A stretch of DNA of 37,549 nucleotides from Aquimarina megaterium XH134 (GTDB taxonomy: Bacteria; Bacteroidota; Bacteroidia; Flavobacteriales; Flavobacteriaceae): assembly GCF_000520975.1 (NCBI RefSeq), contig NZ_JACB01000069.1, forward strand, positions 1 to 37,549. Direction: 5' to 3'. Below, piece after piece: positions 8,984 to 16,446 of the stretch. The number at the start of each line of letters is the position of its first letter. Positions within the stretch are counted from its first letter, which is position 1. A program made the translations under genes and the position numbers. Below the pieces are notes generated by a model. The model was not told the origin of the DNA and did not search any database. It saw only the letters and a list, made by a program, of their open reading frames with translations.

Positions 8984-9015
8984 CAAAGGTACGGTTTATT
9001 ATCTGTCTATTACAA
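8984..9015 (-). promoter_or_regulatory. Sigma-A promoter of the DEAD-box helicase
   Basis: On the minus strand: TTG (9015-9013), a 21-nt spacer, then TACCTTTG (8991-8984). The transcript would start roughly 13-15 nt before the ATG at 8965. Confidence 0.75.
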
Positions 9016-9138
9016 TAACGAGTAACTTATTATAGTGTTGCAGAAATTTATTGAAGAATGAATTTTTATAGTATCAGAAAAATAGAATAAAAAGATCAAT
9101 GTCTAATTAGTGTATCATTGTTTTTTCTCAAAAAAATA

Positions 9139-10194
9139 CTATGGTTTTTTTATAACTTCAATTTCAAAAAGTTTATCCCAGTTTTTACCAGTAACAAATA
9201 ACCGTTTGGTATTTGCATTATATGCGATACCATTTAAAACATCCAGTTTTTCATGCTGCGTTACTTTTTTACGAAGACCACTAAGATTAATAACTGCTTC
9301 TAAAGCACCACTGTTAGGATTAATTATGGCAATTCCATCTTTTTGCCAGGTATTAGCATAAATTTTTCCGTCAACCCATTCTAATTCATTAAATCTGGAT
9401 TTAACACCTTTGTTTGTAGTGACTTCTATATAATCTTTTTCTACAAGGGTGTTAGGATCTAGTATCCAGATTTTTTCTGTACCATCGCTCTTGTAGATCT
9501 GATTTCCATTATTACATAATCCCCAACCTTCTTTACTTTGGTTATATGCAAAACTTCCGGTTTTCTCTAAGGTAGTAAGATCATAGATAAATCCTTCTTT
9601 AGATGTCCAGGTTAGTTGAAATATTTTATTATTCATAATGGTAATCCCTTCTGCAAAATATTCCTTTGCTATATCTTTTTTTACAAGAATTTCTCCGGTT
9701 TTATAGTCAAGTTTCCGTAAAGAAGACATTCCTTTTTTACCAGTACTTTCATATAACGTATCACCAAAAAATTCTAATCCCTGGGTAAAGGCTTCTTTAT
9801 CATGAGGGTATTCTGCAATAATTTTGTAAGAATATAATTTTGGAGATATATTATTAAGAAAAGCGATCTTTTTGGTTATAGTGTCGATATTTCCATCATA
9901 AAAAACTTGAGCCGTTAAGATGTGATTTCCTAGTTTTTCATCATCAATTTTTTCTTCATAACTGAAATCTTTTTTAGAAGCTACCTTTTTATTATCTAAA
10001 AGAAAAGTAACAGAGTCAATTTTTATATTTTGAGCGTTTATGATGTTTGCTTTTATAGTCTCACCAAGCATAAATTTGGTTTTATTACCCTCGGTATTGA
10101 TAGAAAAATATTTTTTTCGCTTATCTTGATTACTTCCACAAGAAAAACTGAGTATGCTTAAAATAATGATGACGAAGGAGTTATGGATCTTCAT
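9139..10194 (-). CDS. Glutaminyl-peptide cyclotransferase (bacterial glutamine cyclase), lipoprotein
   Basis: 351 aa. The N-terminal signal ends in a lipobox (LSFSC, Cys19), so the mature protein is probably lipid-anchored. Residues about 25-105 look like a small Ig-like beta domain. Residues about 110-351 are the five-bladed propeller of the plant/bacterial glutamine cyclotransferase family (PF05096 type): YPHDKEAFTQGLEFFGDTLYESTG, FAEGITIMNNKIFQLTW, GWGLCNNGNQIYKSDGTEKIW, FNELEWVDGKIYANTW. The reaction is cyclisation of N-terminal Gln to pyroglutamate with NH3 release. It matches the family in full length. Exported Gln-starting proteins are frequent in Bacteroidota, which suits an extracytoplasmic QC. 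Confidence 0.92.
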   Translation of the reverse strand: MKIHNSFVIIILSILSFSCGSNQDKRKKYFSINTEGNKTKFMLGETIKANIINAQNIKIDSVTFLLDNKKVASKKDFSYEEKIDDEKLGNHILTAQVFYDGNIDTITKKIAFLNNISPKLYSYKIIAEYPHDKEAFTQGLEFFGDTLYESTGKKGMSSLRKLDYKTGEILVKKDIAKEYFAEGITIMNNKIFQLTWTSKEGFIYDLTTLEKTGSFAYNQSKEGWGLCNNGNQIYKSDGTEKIWILDPNTLVEKDYIEVTTNKGVKSRFNELEWVDGKIYANTWQKDGIAIINPNSGALEAVINLSGLRKKVTQHEKLDVLNGIAYNANTKRLFVTGKNWDKLFEIEVIKKP

Positions 10195-10248
10195 TGTGAT
10201 AATTAAATTTTAAGCAAGATATTTATTTTAATTGGGTTTAAAAAATCA

Positions 10249-10278
10249 TTGTTTTATATCCTAAAGATTGTATCTTTG
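10249..10278 (+). promoter_or_regulatory. Sigma-A promoter of the SRP RNA
   Basis: TTG (10249-10251), a 19-nt spacer, then a perfect TATCTTTG (10271-10278). RNA start is predicted near 10283, exactly where the terminal stem of the SRP RNA begins. Confidence 0.85.
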
Positions 10279-10282
10279 CAGC

Positions 10283-10376
10283 GGCAAGTCCTACACAACT
10301 AGCTCCTGTTGAATCCTCCAGGGCGGGAACGCAGCAAAGGTAGACGGTTGTAGCAGTGTGATGTAGGTAGCTTGCC
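10283..10376 (+). ncRNA. ffs: Signal recognition particle small RNA (4.5S type)
   Basis: About 94 nt. The terminal stem is GGCAAG (10283-10288) with CTTGCC (10371-10376). The apical half carries the conserved Ffh-binding sequence, including TCCAGGGCGGGAACGCAGCA and the AGGTAGA return strand. It partners with Ffh for co-translational membrane targeting. A strong promoter lies just upstream and seven Ts follow the closing stem, serving as terminator. Confidence 0.97.
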
Positions 10377-10383
10377 TTTTTTT
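10377..10383 (+). terminator. T-run terminator of the SRP RNA
   Basis: Seven Ts directly follow the terminal helix of the SRP RNA, which itself acts as the terminator stem. Confidence 0.7.
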
Positions 10384-10489
10384 GTGCCTTAATTTTTGAT
10401 GTAATTTAAATTCCATTGATACCTAAATTGCCATCATTTGTTTCCCATCATTTTATATTTTGAGATTAGTAGATCGTTAATCAGAATTG

Positions 10490-10497
10490 TATATTTG
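10490..10497 (+). promoter_or_regulatory. -7 box of the SDR gene, predicting a leaderless mRNA
   Basis: TATATTTG at 10490-10497 fits the TAnnTTTG consensus and ends 5 nt before the ATG at 10503. Transcription should start at or within a nucleotide or two of the start codon. No well-spaced TTG -33 element is visible. Confidence 0.5.
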
Positions 10498-10502
10498 CGA
10501 TT

Positions 10503-11324
10503 ATGAGCACAAATCAAAAAGATACTGTAGTTTTAATTACAGGAGGGTCTTCTGGGATAGGAAAATCAATAGGAATATTTTTGGCACAAAAAGGATATAT
10601 TGTATACGGTACTAGTCGTAATCCATCTCGATTTCCTGATTTTGAGTTTTTTACACTTTTAGAGTTAGATGTAGCAGATACGAACAGTATCAATTCTGCT
10701 ATTGCGACCATAGAACAAAAGCATGGAAGATTAGATGTGTTAATTAATAATGCCGGAGCTGGTATTACAGGACCAATAGAAGAAATTCCTAATGAAGAAA
10801 TAGTAAGAAATTTTACTACAAATTATTTTGGCCCAATCAATGTTACCAAAGCGGTTTTACCAGTAATGCGAAAACAGGGAAGTGGATTAATCATTAACAT
10901 CACTTCTATTGCAGGGTATATGGGATTACCGTATAGAGGGATTTATAGTGCTTCTAAAGCAGCATTAGAGATGACTACCGAAGCCTGGCGAATGGAATTG
11001 AAAGATTTCAATATTAGAATGACTAATGTAGCTCCTGGGGATTTTGCAACCAATATTGCTGCAGGGCGCTACCATGCTCCCGTTATTAAAAATTCTCCAT
11101 ATGAAAAACCATATGGAGATACATTAAAACTAATGGATAGCCATGTAGATTCGGGTAATGATCCTTTAGAAATGGCCGAAGCAGTTTTTAAGATTATAAA
11201 AAACAAAAAACCAAAAGTACACTATAAAGTAGGAGCATTTATGCAAAAATTTTCTATTGTGCTAAAACGAATATTACCAGATAGAATGTATGAGAAAATG
11301 CTGATGAATCATTATAAATTATAA
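10503..11324 (+). CDS. Short-chain dehydrogenase/reductase (classical SDR)
   Basis: 273-aa NAD(P)-dependent oxidoreductase. Rossmann glycine motif TGGSSGIGKS (about 14-23), NAGAG structural motif (about 83-87), catalytic Ser in INITSIAGY and YSASK with the catalytic Tyr and Lys (about 149-153), then the PGDFAT loop. A basic residue after the first strand-helix unit (TSRNPSRF) suggests NADPH preference. The substrate cannot be inferred. The C-terminal extension (KVGAFMQKFSIVLKRILPDRMYEKML) is common in SDRs annotated as oxidoreductase or short-chain dehydrogenase in Flavobacteriia. Probably monocistronic. Confidence 0.92.
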   Translation: MSTNQKDTVVLITGGSSGIGKSIGIFLAQKGYIVYGTSRNPSRFPDFEFFTLLELDVADTNSINSAIATIEQKHGRLDVLINNAGAGITGPIEEIPNEEIVRNFTTNYFGPINVTKAVLPVMRKQGSGLIINITSIAGYMGLPYRGIYSASKAALEMTTEAWRMELKDFNIRMTNVAPGDFATNIAAGRYHAPVIKNSPYEKPYGDTLKLMDSHVDSGNDPLEMAEAVFKIIKNKKPKVHYKVGAFMQKFSIVLKRILPDRMYEKMLMNHYKL

Positions 11325-11484
11325 TGTGTAGTTCTGTAATTAAATATAGAAGCGTTATGGATTCGACAGATGAAAGATATTTTTTTAATTAACAAAAAGA
11401 ATTTATTAGTCTACAACGATTATTTTTATATTCGCGATCTATAAAAGCGCAAAATTTAAACACAACAATTTTAAAAACAATACT

Positions 11485-12138
11485 ATGAAATTTTTTATTG
11501 ATACTGCAAATCTTGATCAGATTAAGGAAGCACAAGATTTAGGAGTTCTTGATGGAGTAACTACAAATCCATCTTTGATGGCTAAAGAAGGTATCACTGG
11601 TAAAGAAAATATAATTAATCACTATAAAAAGATATGTGAAATCGTAACCGGAGATGTAAGTGCAGAAGTAATTTCTACAGATTTTGATGGTATTATTAAA
11701 GAAGGAGAAGAACTGGCTAAACTTCATGATCAAATTATTGTAAAAGTACCTATGATCAAAGATGGTGTAAAAGCAATCAAATACTTTAGTGATAAAGGAA
11801 TTAAAACCAATTGTACTTTGGTGTTTTCTGCTGGGCAGGCCTTACTTGCTGCTAAAGCAGGAGCTACCTATGTATCACCGTTTATTGGTAGATTAGATGA
11901 TATTTCTACAGATGGACTTAATCTTATTGCAGAGATAAGATTGATTTATGATAATTATGGATTTGATACAGAAATTTTGGCAGCTTCGGTAAGACATACA
12001 ATGCATGTAATTGATTGTGCTAAGATCGGTGCAGATGTAATGACAGGGCCTCTTTCTTCTATAGAAGGATTGTTAAAACATCCATTAACAGATATTGGTC
12101 TTGCTAAGTTTCTTGCAGATTATAAAAAAGGAAACTAG
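11485..12138 (+). CDS. tal: Transaldolase, TalC/FSA subfamily
   Basis: 217-aa class I aldolase barrel of the pentose phosphate pathway. Signature FIDTANLDQI at the N-terminus, GVTTNPSL (about 24-31), and the Schiff-base lysine in IIVKVPM (Lys87, corresponding to Lys85 of E. coli FSA). Two substrate-pocket positions point to transaldolase rather than fructose-6-phosphate aldolase. Glu61 (SAEV) stands where FSA has Gln59, and Phe133 (SPFIGRLDD) where FSA has Tyr131; TalB has Glu and Phe there. It is therefore expected to move dihydroxyacetone units between sugar phosphates. Full length, own transcription unit, followed by a bidirectional terminator. Confidence 0.9.
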   Translation: MKFFIDTANLDQIKEAQDLGVLDGVTTNPSLMAKEGITGKENIINHYKKICEIVTGDVSAEVISTDFDGIIKEGEELAKLHDQIIVKVPMIKDGVKAIKYFSDKGIKTNCTLVFSAGQALLAAKAGATYVSPFIGRLDDISTDGLNLIAEIRLIYDNYGFDTEILAASVRHTMHVIDCAKIGADVMTGPLSSIEGLLKHPLTDIGLAKFLADYKKGN

Positions 12139-12167
12139 TGTAATTTTCCTAACATATAAAATTTTAG

Positions 12168-12193
12168 AAAAGCTGCTCTATCGAGTGGCTTTT
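12168..12193. terminator. Terminator between convergent genes
   Basis: Eleven-bp stem with two G-U pairs (12168-12178 with 12183-12193), TATC loop and T-rich 3' side. The arms are A-rich and T-rich, so it could serve both the transaldolase gene and the minus-strand gene ending at 12193. Confidence 0.75.
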
Positions 12194-13638
12194 TAATTTT
12201 CTAAACTTGCCAATTGTGTATATTGCATAAGCTGTTTCTCAAAAACAGATGCAAACAAATCTGTACTAGGATTTATTATCTTACCATTCTGATCTACAAG
12301 AATAACTTTATTTCTATAATGAATTACCAATTCTTCTGAAGAACATTTAGGATGTTTAAACTCGTATTCATTATCTAAATTGTACCCATGCCTTTTAATA
12401 GTTTTTAACCAATTTTTTGTTTGATCAGGGTCAATATTTACAGCAATAAAATCAATACCAGGGTATAAAGAGCTAAGGTAGGTTGCTTTTTCATGAGCTT
12501 TTACATAATGATCTTTACTTTCTATAGACCAAAAATACAAAGCAGTAATCGGTTTACTAAAGAGTGAAGATAATTTAACGGTTTCACCTTTTGAAGTAAT
12601 TAAATCCTGATCAGGAATAGCTTTATTGGGTCTTAATTTTGAAATATGCCTGGCAAGTTTTTTTAATTCTTTTTGTGATCGATTACTGGTACTTACAGAA
12701 AGATAATGTTTTAAAGCTTTATTTGATTCTTCATTATTTTTACTATCATCCAGTAAAAAACGAATAGTAGATCTTCTTAATAGATTATTTTTTATGTATG
12801 AATGCTCTACAACATTATCAATTAAATCCAGCTTGTAAATAAAATTCTCTAAGTTATTATCGTGTTGTAATCCATTATCATTATTAGAAATAGAAGCATT
12901 AGTGAAGTAGCAATTTAAAAACCAATTATAAGAATATAGTCTTTTTAATTCATCATCATTAAAATCAATCTGGTTTCTATAATTAAAAAAAGAGGTAGAT
13001 AATTCTTTAGTTGCATCGGGGCCTCCCATTTTATAACGACTGGTAAAATAGAACTCATGCCTCATGTAGTATTCAAATATGAAACTAGCTTGAGTTAGTT
13101 TTTTTGCCAAATTACTCAACTCATTTTTGTTGATTAACTTTTCAAAAGCATCCGATTTTATGTTTAGTAAAGAATCCTGCTTTTTTTTGAAATACGAAGC
13201 AGACTGCATAAAGCCTGTTCTTTTTAAATGTTCTCTTTCAATTTCGTTTTGTAAAAACAAATCGATTAAAAAATTATTTTTTCCAGAACCTTTACCTGTA
13301 AAAACAAGAGATTCGTCAAACTCTAAAGTGTTTAAACGAATTAATACACTATCTCCTTTCTCAAGGAGTACCACCTGATATTCTGGATTATGTTTAAAAG
13401 AATACAATCCATCTTCTAAATTCTCTATTTTGTGTAGGAATCTATTATTTTTATCTAATTGTATGGTATCTCTATAATCGTAACCTTTAGATAAAATAAC
13501 ATAGTTCGTATTAGGGTTTACAATTTCACCGCCAAAATAAGTATATTCTTTATTATCTTTTTCAGAAGAACCACAACTGCATACAAAGCATGATAAAAAA
13601 GAAACTTGGATAAAATATCTTAGTACTGAAAATTGCAT
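12193..13638 (-). CDS. Thioredoxin-fold (TlpA-like) lipoprotein lacking the redox cysteines
   Basis: 481-aa exported protein. The N-terminal signal ends in a lipobox (FVCSC, lipidated Cys about 22). Residues about 33-115 look like the beta-rich DUF4369-type domain found at the front of Bacteroidota TlpA proteins. The middle (about 125-335) is helical. Residues about 342-475 form the thioredoxin-like fold (GETVKLSSLF, ALYFW, FIAVNIDPDQ, VILVDQNGKIINPS). Where active members have WCxxC, this protein reads W-S-I-E-S (370-374). Both cysteines are Ser, so disulfide chemistry is not possible at that site. It may have kept a binding or chaperone-like role. Ends against a shared terminator. Confidence 0.8.
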   Translation of the reverse strand: MQFSVLRYFIQVSFLSCFVCSCGSSEKDNKEYTYFGGEIVNPNTNYVILSKGYDYRDTIQLDKNNRFLHKIENLEDGLYSFKHNPEYQVVLLEKGDSVLIRLNTLEFDESLVFTGKGSGKNNFLIDLFLQNEIEREHLKRTGFMQSASYFKKKQDSLLNIKSDAFEKLINKNELSNLAKKLTQASFIFEYYMRHEFYFTSRYKMGGPDATKELSTSFFNYRNQIDFNDDELKRLYSYNWFLNCYFTNASISNNDNGLQHDNNLENFIYKLDLIDNVVEHSYIKNNLLRRSTIRFLLDDSKNNEESNKALKHYLSVSTSNRSQKELKKLARHISKLRPNKAIPDQDLITSKGETVKLSSLFSKPITALYFWSIESKDHYVKAHEKATYLSSLYPGIDFIAVNIDPDQTKNWLKTIKRHGYNLDNEYEFKHPKCSSEELVIHYRNKVILVDQNGKIINPSTDLFASVFEKQLMQYTQLASLEN

Positions 13639-13843
13639 TTTTGGCGCTATAAAATTAACTTACTCTGTGTCCAAAAATAAAGGGAAACACCTATTACGCT
13701 TGTTAATTATAAGTTAATTCTATGCAGATTAACGAATTGAGCTATTAAAATCTTTCAGTTCTTGGGTTTTTGATGATAAATAAACTACAGAATAAACCTC
13801 ATAAATTAATGATAGATTGTTTCAGGTTCTGAATCCATTTTTC

Positions 13844-13851
13844 TACTTTTG
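13844..13851 (+). promoter_or_regulatory. -7 box of the ABC-F gene
   Basis: TACTTTTG fits TAnnTTTG. The nearest upstream TTG is at 13817-13819, giving a 24-nt spacer that is slightly long. The ATG is at 13884. Confidence 0.5.
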
Positions 13852-13883
13852 CGGCAAATTTAAACCTTACAATTTTCATACTC

Positions 13884-15509
13884 ATGCTATCAGTTTCTAA
13901 TCTTTCTGTTCAATTTGGTAAACGAATACTTTTTGATGAAGTAAATACTTCTTTTACACAAGGTAATTGTTATGGTATTATTGGTGCCAATGGCGCTGGG
14001 AAATCTACGTTTCTTAAAATTCTTTCTGGTGTGATGGAGCCTACATCGGGGCATGTACATCTAGAGCCAGGTAAACGAATGTCTGTTTTAGAACAGAACC
14101 ATTACGCATATGATGAGTATACTGTATTAGAAGCAGTGATTATGGGGAATAAGCCTCTTTATAAAATAAAGAAAGAAATAGATGCTCTCTATGCAGATTA
14201 TACAGATGAAAATGCAGAGAAGATAGGTGAATTACAGGTACAGTTTGAAGAAATGAATGGCTGGAATGCGGATAGCGATGCAGCAGCAATGCTTTCTAAC
14301 TTGGGTATCAAAGAAGAATTGCATTATACACAAATGTCTGATCTTGATACTAAACAACGAGTACGAGTATTGATAGCACAATGTTTGTTTGGTAATCCAG
14401 ATGTTTTAATAATGGATGAGCCAACAAACGACTTAGATTATGAAACTATTTCATGGTTAGAAAGCTTTTTGGCAAACTTCGATAATACAGTTATTGTAGT
14501 ATCTCACGACCGTCACTTTTTGGATGCCGTATGTACACATATTTCGGATATTGATTTTAGTAAGATTAATCACTACAGTGGTAATTATACGTTTTGGTAT
14601 GAATCTTCTCAATTAGCAGCAAGACAAAGAGCCCAACAGAATAAAAAAGCAGAAGAGAAGAAAAAGGAATTACAAGAGTTTATTGCGAGGTTTAGTGCAA
14701 ACGTTGCAAAATCTAAACAAGCTACTTCCCGTAAAAAAATGATAGAAAAACTTAATATCGAAGATATTAAGCCATCAAGTCGCCGTTATCCTGCTATAAT
14801 ATTTGAAAGAGATAGAGAAGCGGGTGATCAAATCCTAAATGTAGAAGGATTAGCTGCAAGTCAAGACGGAGATACATTATTTAAAGATATTGATATTAAC
14901 TTAACCAAAGGAGATAAAGTTGTTGTCTTCTCTAAAGATTCAAGAGCTACAACCGCATTTTATCAGGCGCTAAATAATAAACAAAAGGCGGACTCAGGTA
15001 AGTTTAACTGGGGAATTACCACTACTCAATCGTATTTGCCTGCAGATAATAGTGAATATTTTCAGAATGATCTTACATTAGTCGATTGGTTACGCCAATG
15101 GGCAACTACAGAAGAAGAAAGAGAAGAAGTATTTATTAGAGGATTCTTAGGAAAAATGATTTTTAGTGGCGAAGAAGCATTAAAAAAATCAAATGTATTG
15201 TCTGGAGGTGAAAAAGTTCGTTGTATGTTATCTAAAATGATGATGACAAGAGCAAATGTATTGATGCTGGATGAACCTACAAATCACCTTGATTTAGAGT
15301 CGATTACTGCATTTAATAATTCATTGAAAAAATTTAAGGGTACAGTCTTATTTACTACTCATGATCACGAGTTTGCACAAACTGTGGGTAACAGAGTTAT
15401 CGAACTGACACCTAATGGAGTTATTGATCGTTACACCACATTCGATGAATATATGAGTGATCCAAAAATTAAAGAGCTTCGAGAAAAAATGTATGGCGTA
15501 AGTGTTTGA
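13884..15509 (+). CDS. ABC-F family ATPase (YbiT-like) with one degenerate ATP site
   Basis: 541-aa soluble twin-ABC protein; members act on the ribosome (E-site translation factors). NBD1 has Walker A GANGAGKST (34-42), Walker B LIMDEPTNDLD and switch His (VSHDRHF). The linker is basic and helical (about 243-303). NBD2 has signature LSGGEK (439-444), Walker B LMLDEPTNHLD and switch TTHDHEF. Two elements are lost: the NBD1 signature reads SDLDTKQ (152-158) instead of LSGGQ, and the NBD2 Walker A slot reads SKDSRATT (350-357). In the head-to-tail dimer these lie in the same composite site, so one site looks intact and one dead. I believe related flavobacterial homologues are similar, but could not check. 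Confidence 0.92.
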   Translation: MLSVSNLSVQFGKRILFDEVNTSFTQGNCYGIIGANGAGKSTFLKILSGVMEPTSGHVHLEPGKRMSVLEQNHYAYDEYTVLEAVIMGNKPLYKIKKEIDALYADYTDENAEKIGELQVQFEEMNGWNADSDAAAMLSNLGIKEELHYTQMSDLDTKQRVRVLIAQCLFGNPDVLIMDEPTNDLDYETISWLESFLANFDNTVIVVSHDRHFLDAVCTHISDIDFSKINHYSGNYTFWYESSQLAARQRAQQNKKAEEKKKELQEFIARFSANVAKSKQATSRKKMIEKLNIEDIKPSSRRYPAIIFERDREAGDQILNVEGLAASQDGDTLFKDIDINLTKGDKVVVFSKDSRATTAFYQALNNKQKADSGKFNWGITTTQSYLPADNSEYFQNDLTLVDWLRQWATTEEEREEVFIRGFLGKMIFSGEEALKKSNVLSGGEKVRCMLSKMMMTRANVLMLDEPTNHLDLESITAFNNSLKKFKGTVLFTTHDHEFAQTVGNRVIELTPNGVIDRYTTFDEYMSDPKIKELREKMYGVSV

Positions 15510-15981
15510 TTTTATTATCAAAATCAACAAATGATAAATTAATTATAGTGTTATACCCTATAACTCTATACTTCTTCTACATAAAGTGTTTCCTTAACGG
15601 AGAGGGTAACTAAAGCGGTTTTTAAGAATAAGATTTTATTTTGAAAATTCTAAAAAGATGATTTCAAAATATGTGGTTAGCTCTGCTTATAATATAAGTT
15701 AGTGCATAAATTGATAAAATCTTAAAATTTTAGTTGTCCTCGTTAAGTAACATATTTGGATTTTAAGTTAAAAAACAATCATCCAGAAACTTTCGGTGTG
15801 CATAAAACTAAGCTACATTTATTTTGTTAAATCAAGTGGTAAGTAGTTGATTTTTAAAAAAATAAAAACTATTTTAGAGGTATGTTATGCGGTTGTCTTT
15901 TATTATTTATATAAAAGTATAAGCTTTCACCATATTCCTTCCCCAAAAATCGAAAGTAATTGCCGGTTTAACGAGTAGTTA
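15510..15981. other. AT-rich intergenic region
   Basis: No gene or recognised RNA. The only structure noted is a short inverted repeat GTTATA-CCC-TATAAC (15550-15564). I found no clear terminator for the ABC-F gene and no consensus promoter for the gene at 15982. Confidence 0.5.
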
Positions 15982-16443
15982 ATGAAACTTTCACAAGCGA
16001 TTTATAAAATAGTATCGATGTTATTGAGAAAAATTATAAGTATCCTTTTTTTTGGTTTAACCATATTTTCTTTTGCTCAGTGTAAAACCGCAGAAGATAA
16101 AATCACTCAAGATAAACCTTCTCATCAGCCCTTAACATCTATGAAAAATGATATGATTATTTCAAAACTAAACAGAAATAAGTCTATGGAGCTTCATATT
16201 AAAAAGGTAATAAAACCAGGAGATCCAGCTACTCATTTTGAATATACGGTATATAATACTGCGACAAAAAAAATTATAAAACAAGGCTATTTTAGAGGAG
16301 CTAATGTTGATTGGAATGATAATACCTCTATAAAGCTTATTCCTTACATCGGGATGGAACAAAAACCGACTTCCGAAAATCCTGATGATTTATTGCTGTC
16401 AGATACACAAATACAAATAACAATTATTAATTTAAACAACTAA
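15982..16443 (+). CDS. Small exported protein of unknown function
   Basis: I do not recognise a family. 153 aa as called. A second in-frame ATG at 16018 (residue 13, MLLRKIISILFF) gives a more typical signal peptide ending IFSFAQ and may be the true start. A cysteine follows at FAQC, but Gln at -1 does not fit a lipobox. The mature part is about 115 aa and looks like a small beta-sandwich (MELHIKKVIKPGDPATHFEYTVYN, KQGYFRGANVDW). The stop lies 3 nt before the ATG of the next gene, so it is almost certainly in an operon with the large T9SS cargo protein and may be an accessory to it. Confidence 0.6.
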   Translation: MKLSQAIYKIVSMLLRKIISILFFGLTIFSFAQCKTAEDKITQDKPSHQPLTSMKNDMIISKLNRNKSMELHIKKVIKPGDPATHFEYTVYNTATKKIIKQGYFRGANVDWNDNTSIKLIPYIGMEQKPTSENPDDLLLSDTQIQITIINLNN

Positions 16444-16446
16444 CTC

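Noticed and set aside
8966..8986. Upstream TTG start that would extend the helicase by seven residues
   Set aside because: The TTG is the end of the TACCTTTG promoter box, so it would lie upstream of the transcript start; ATG at 8965 fits the family N-terminus.
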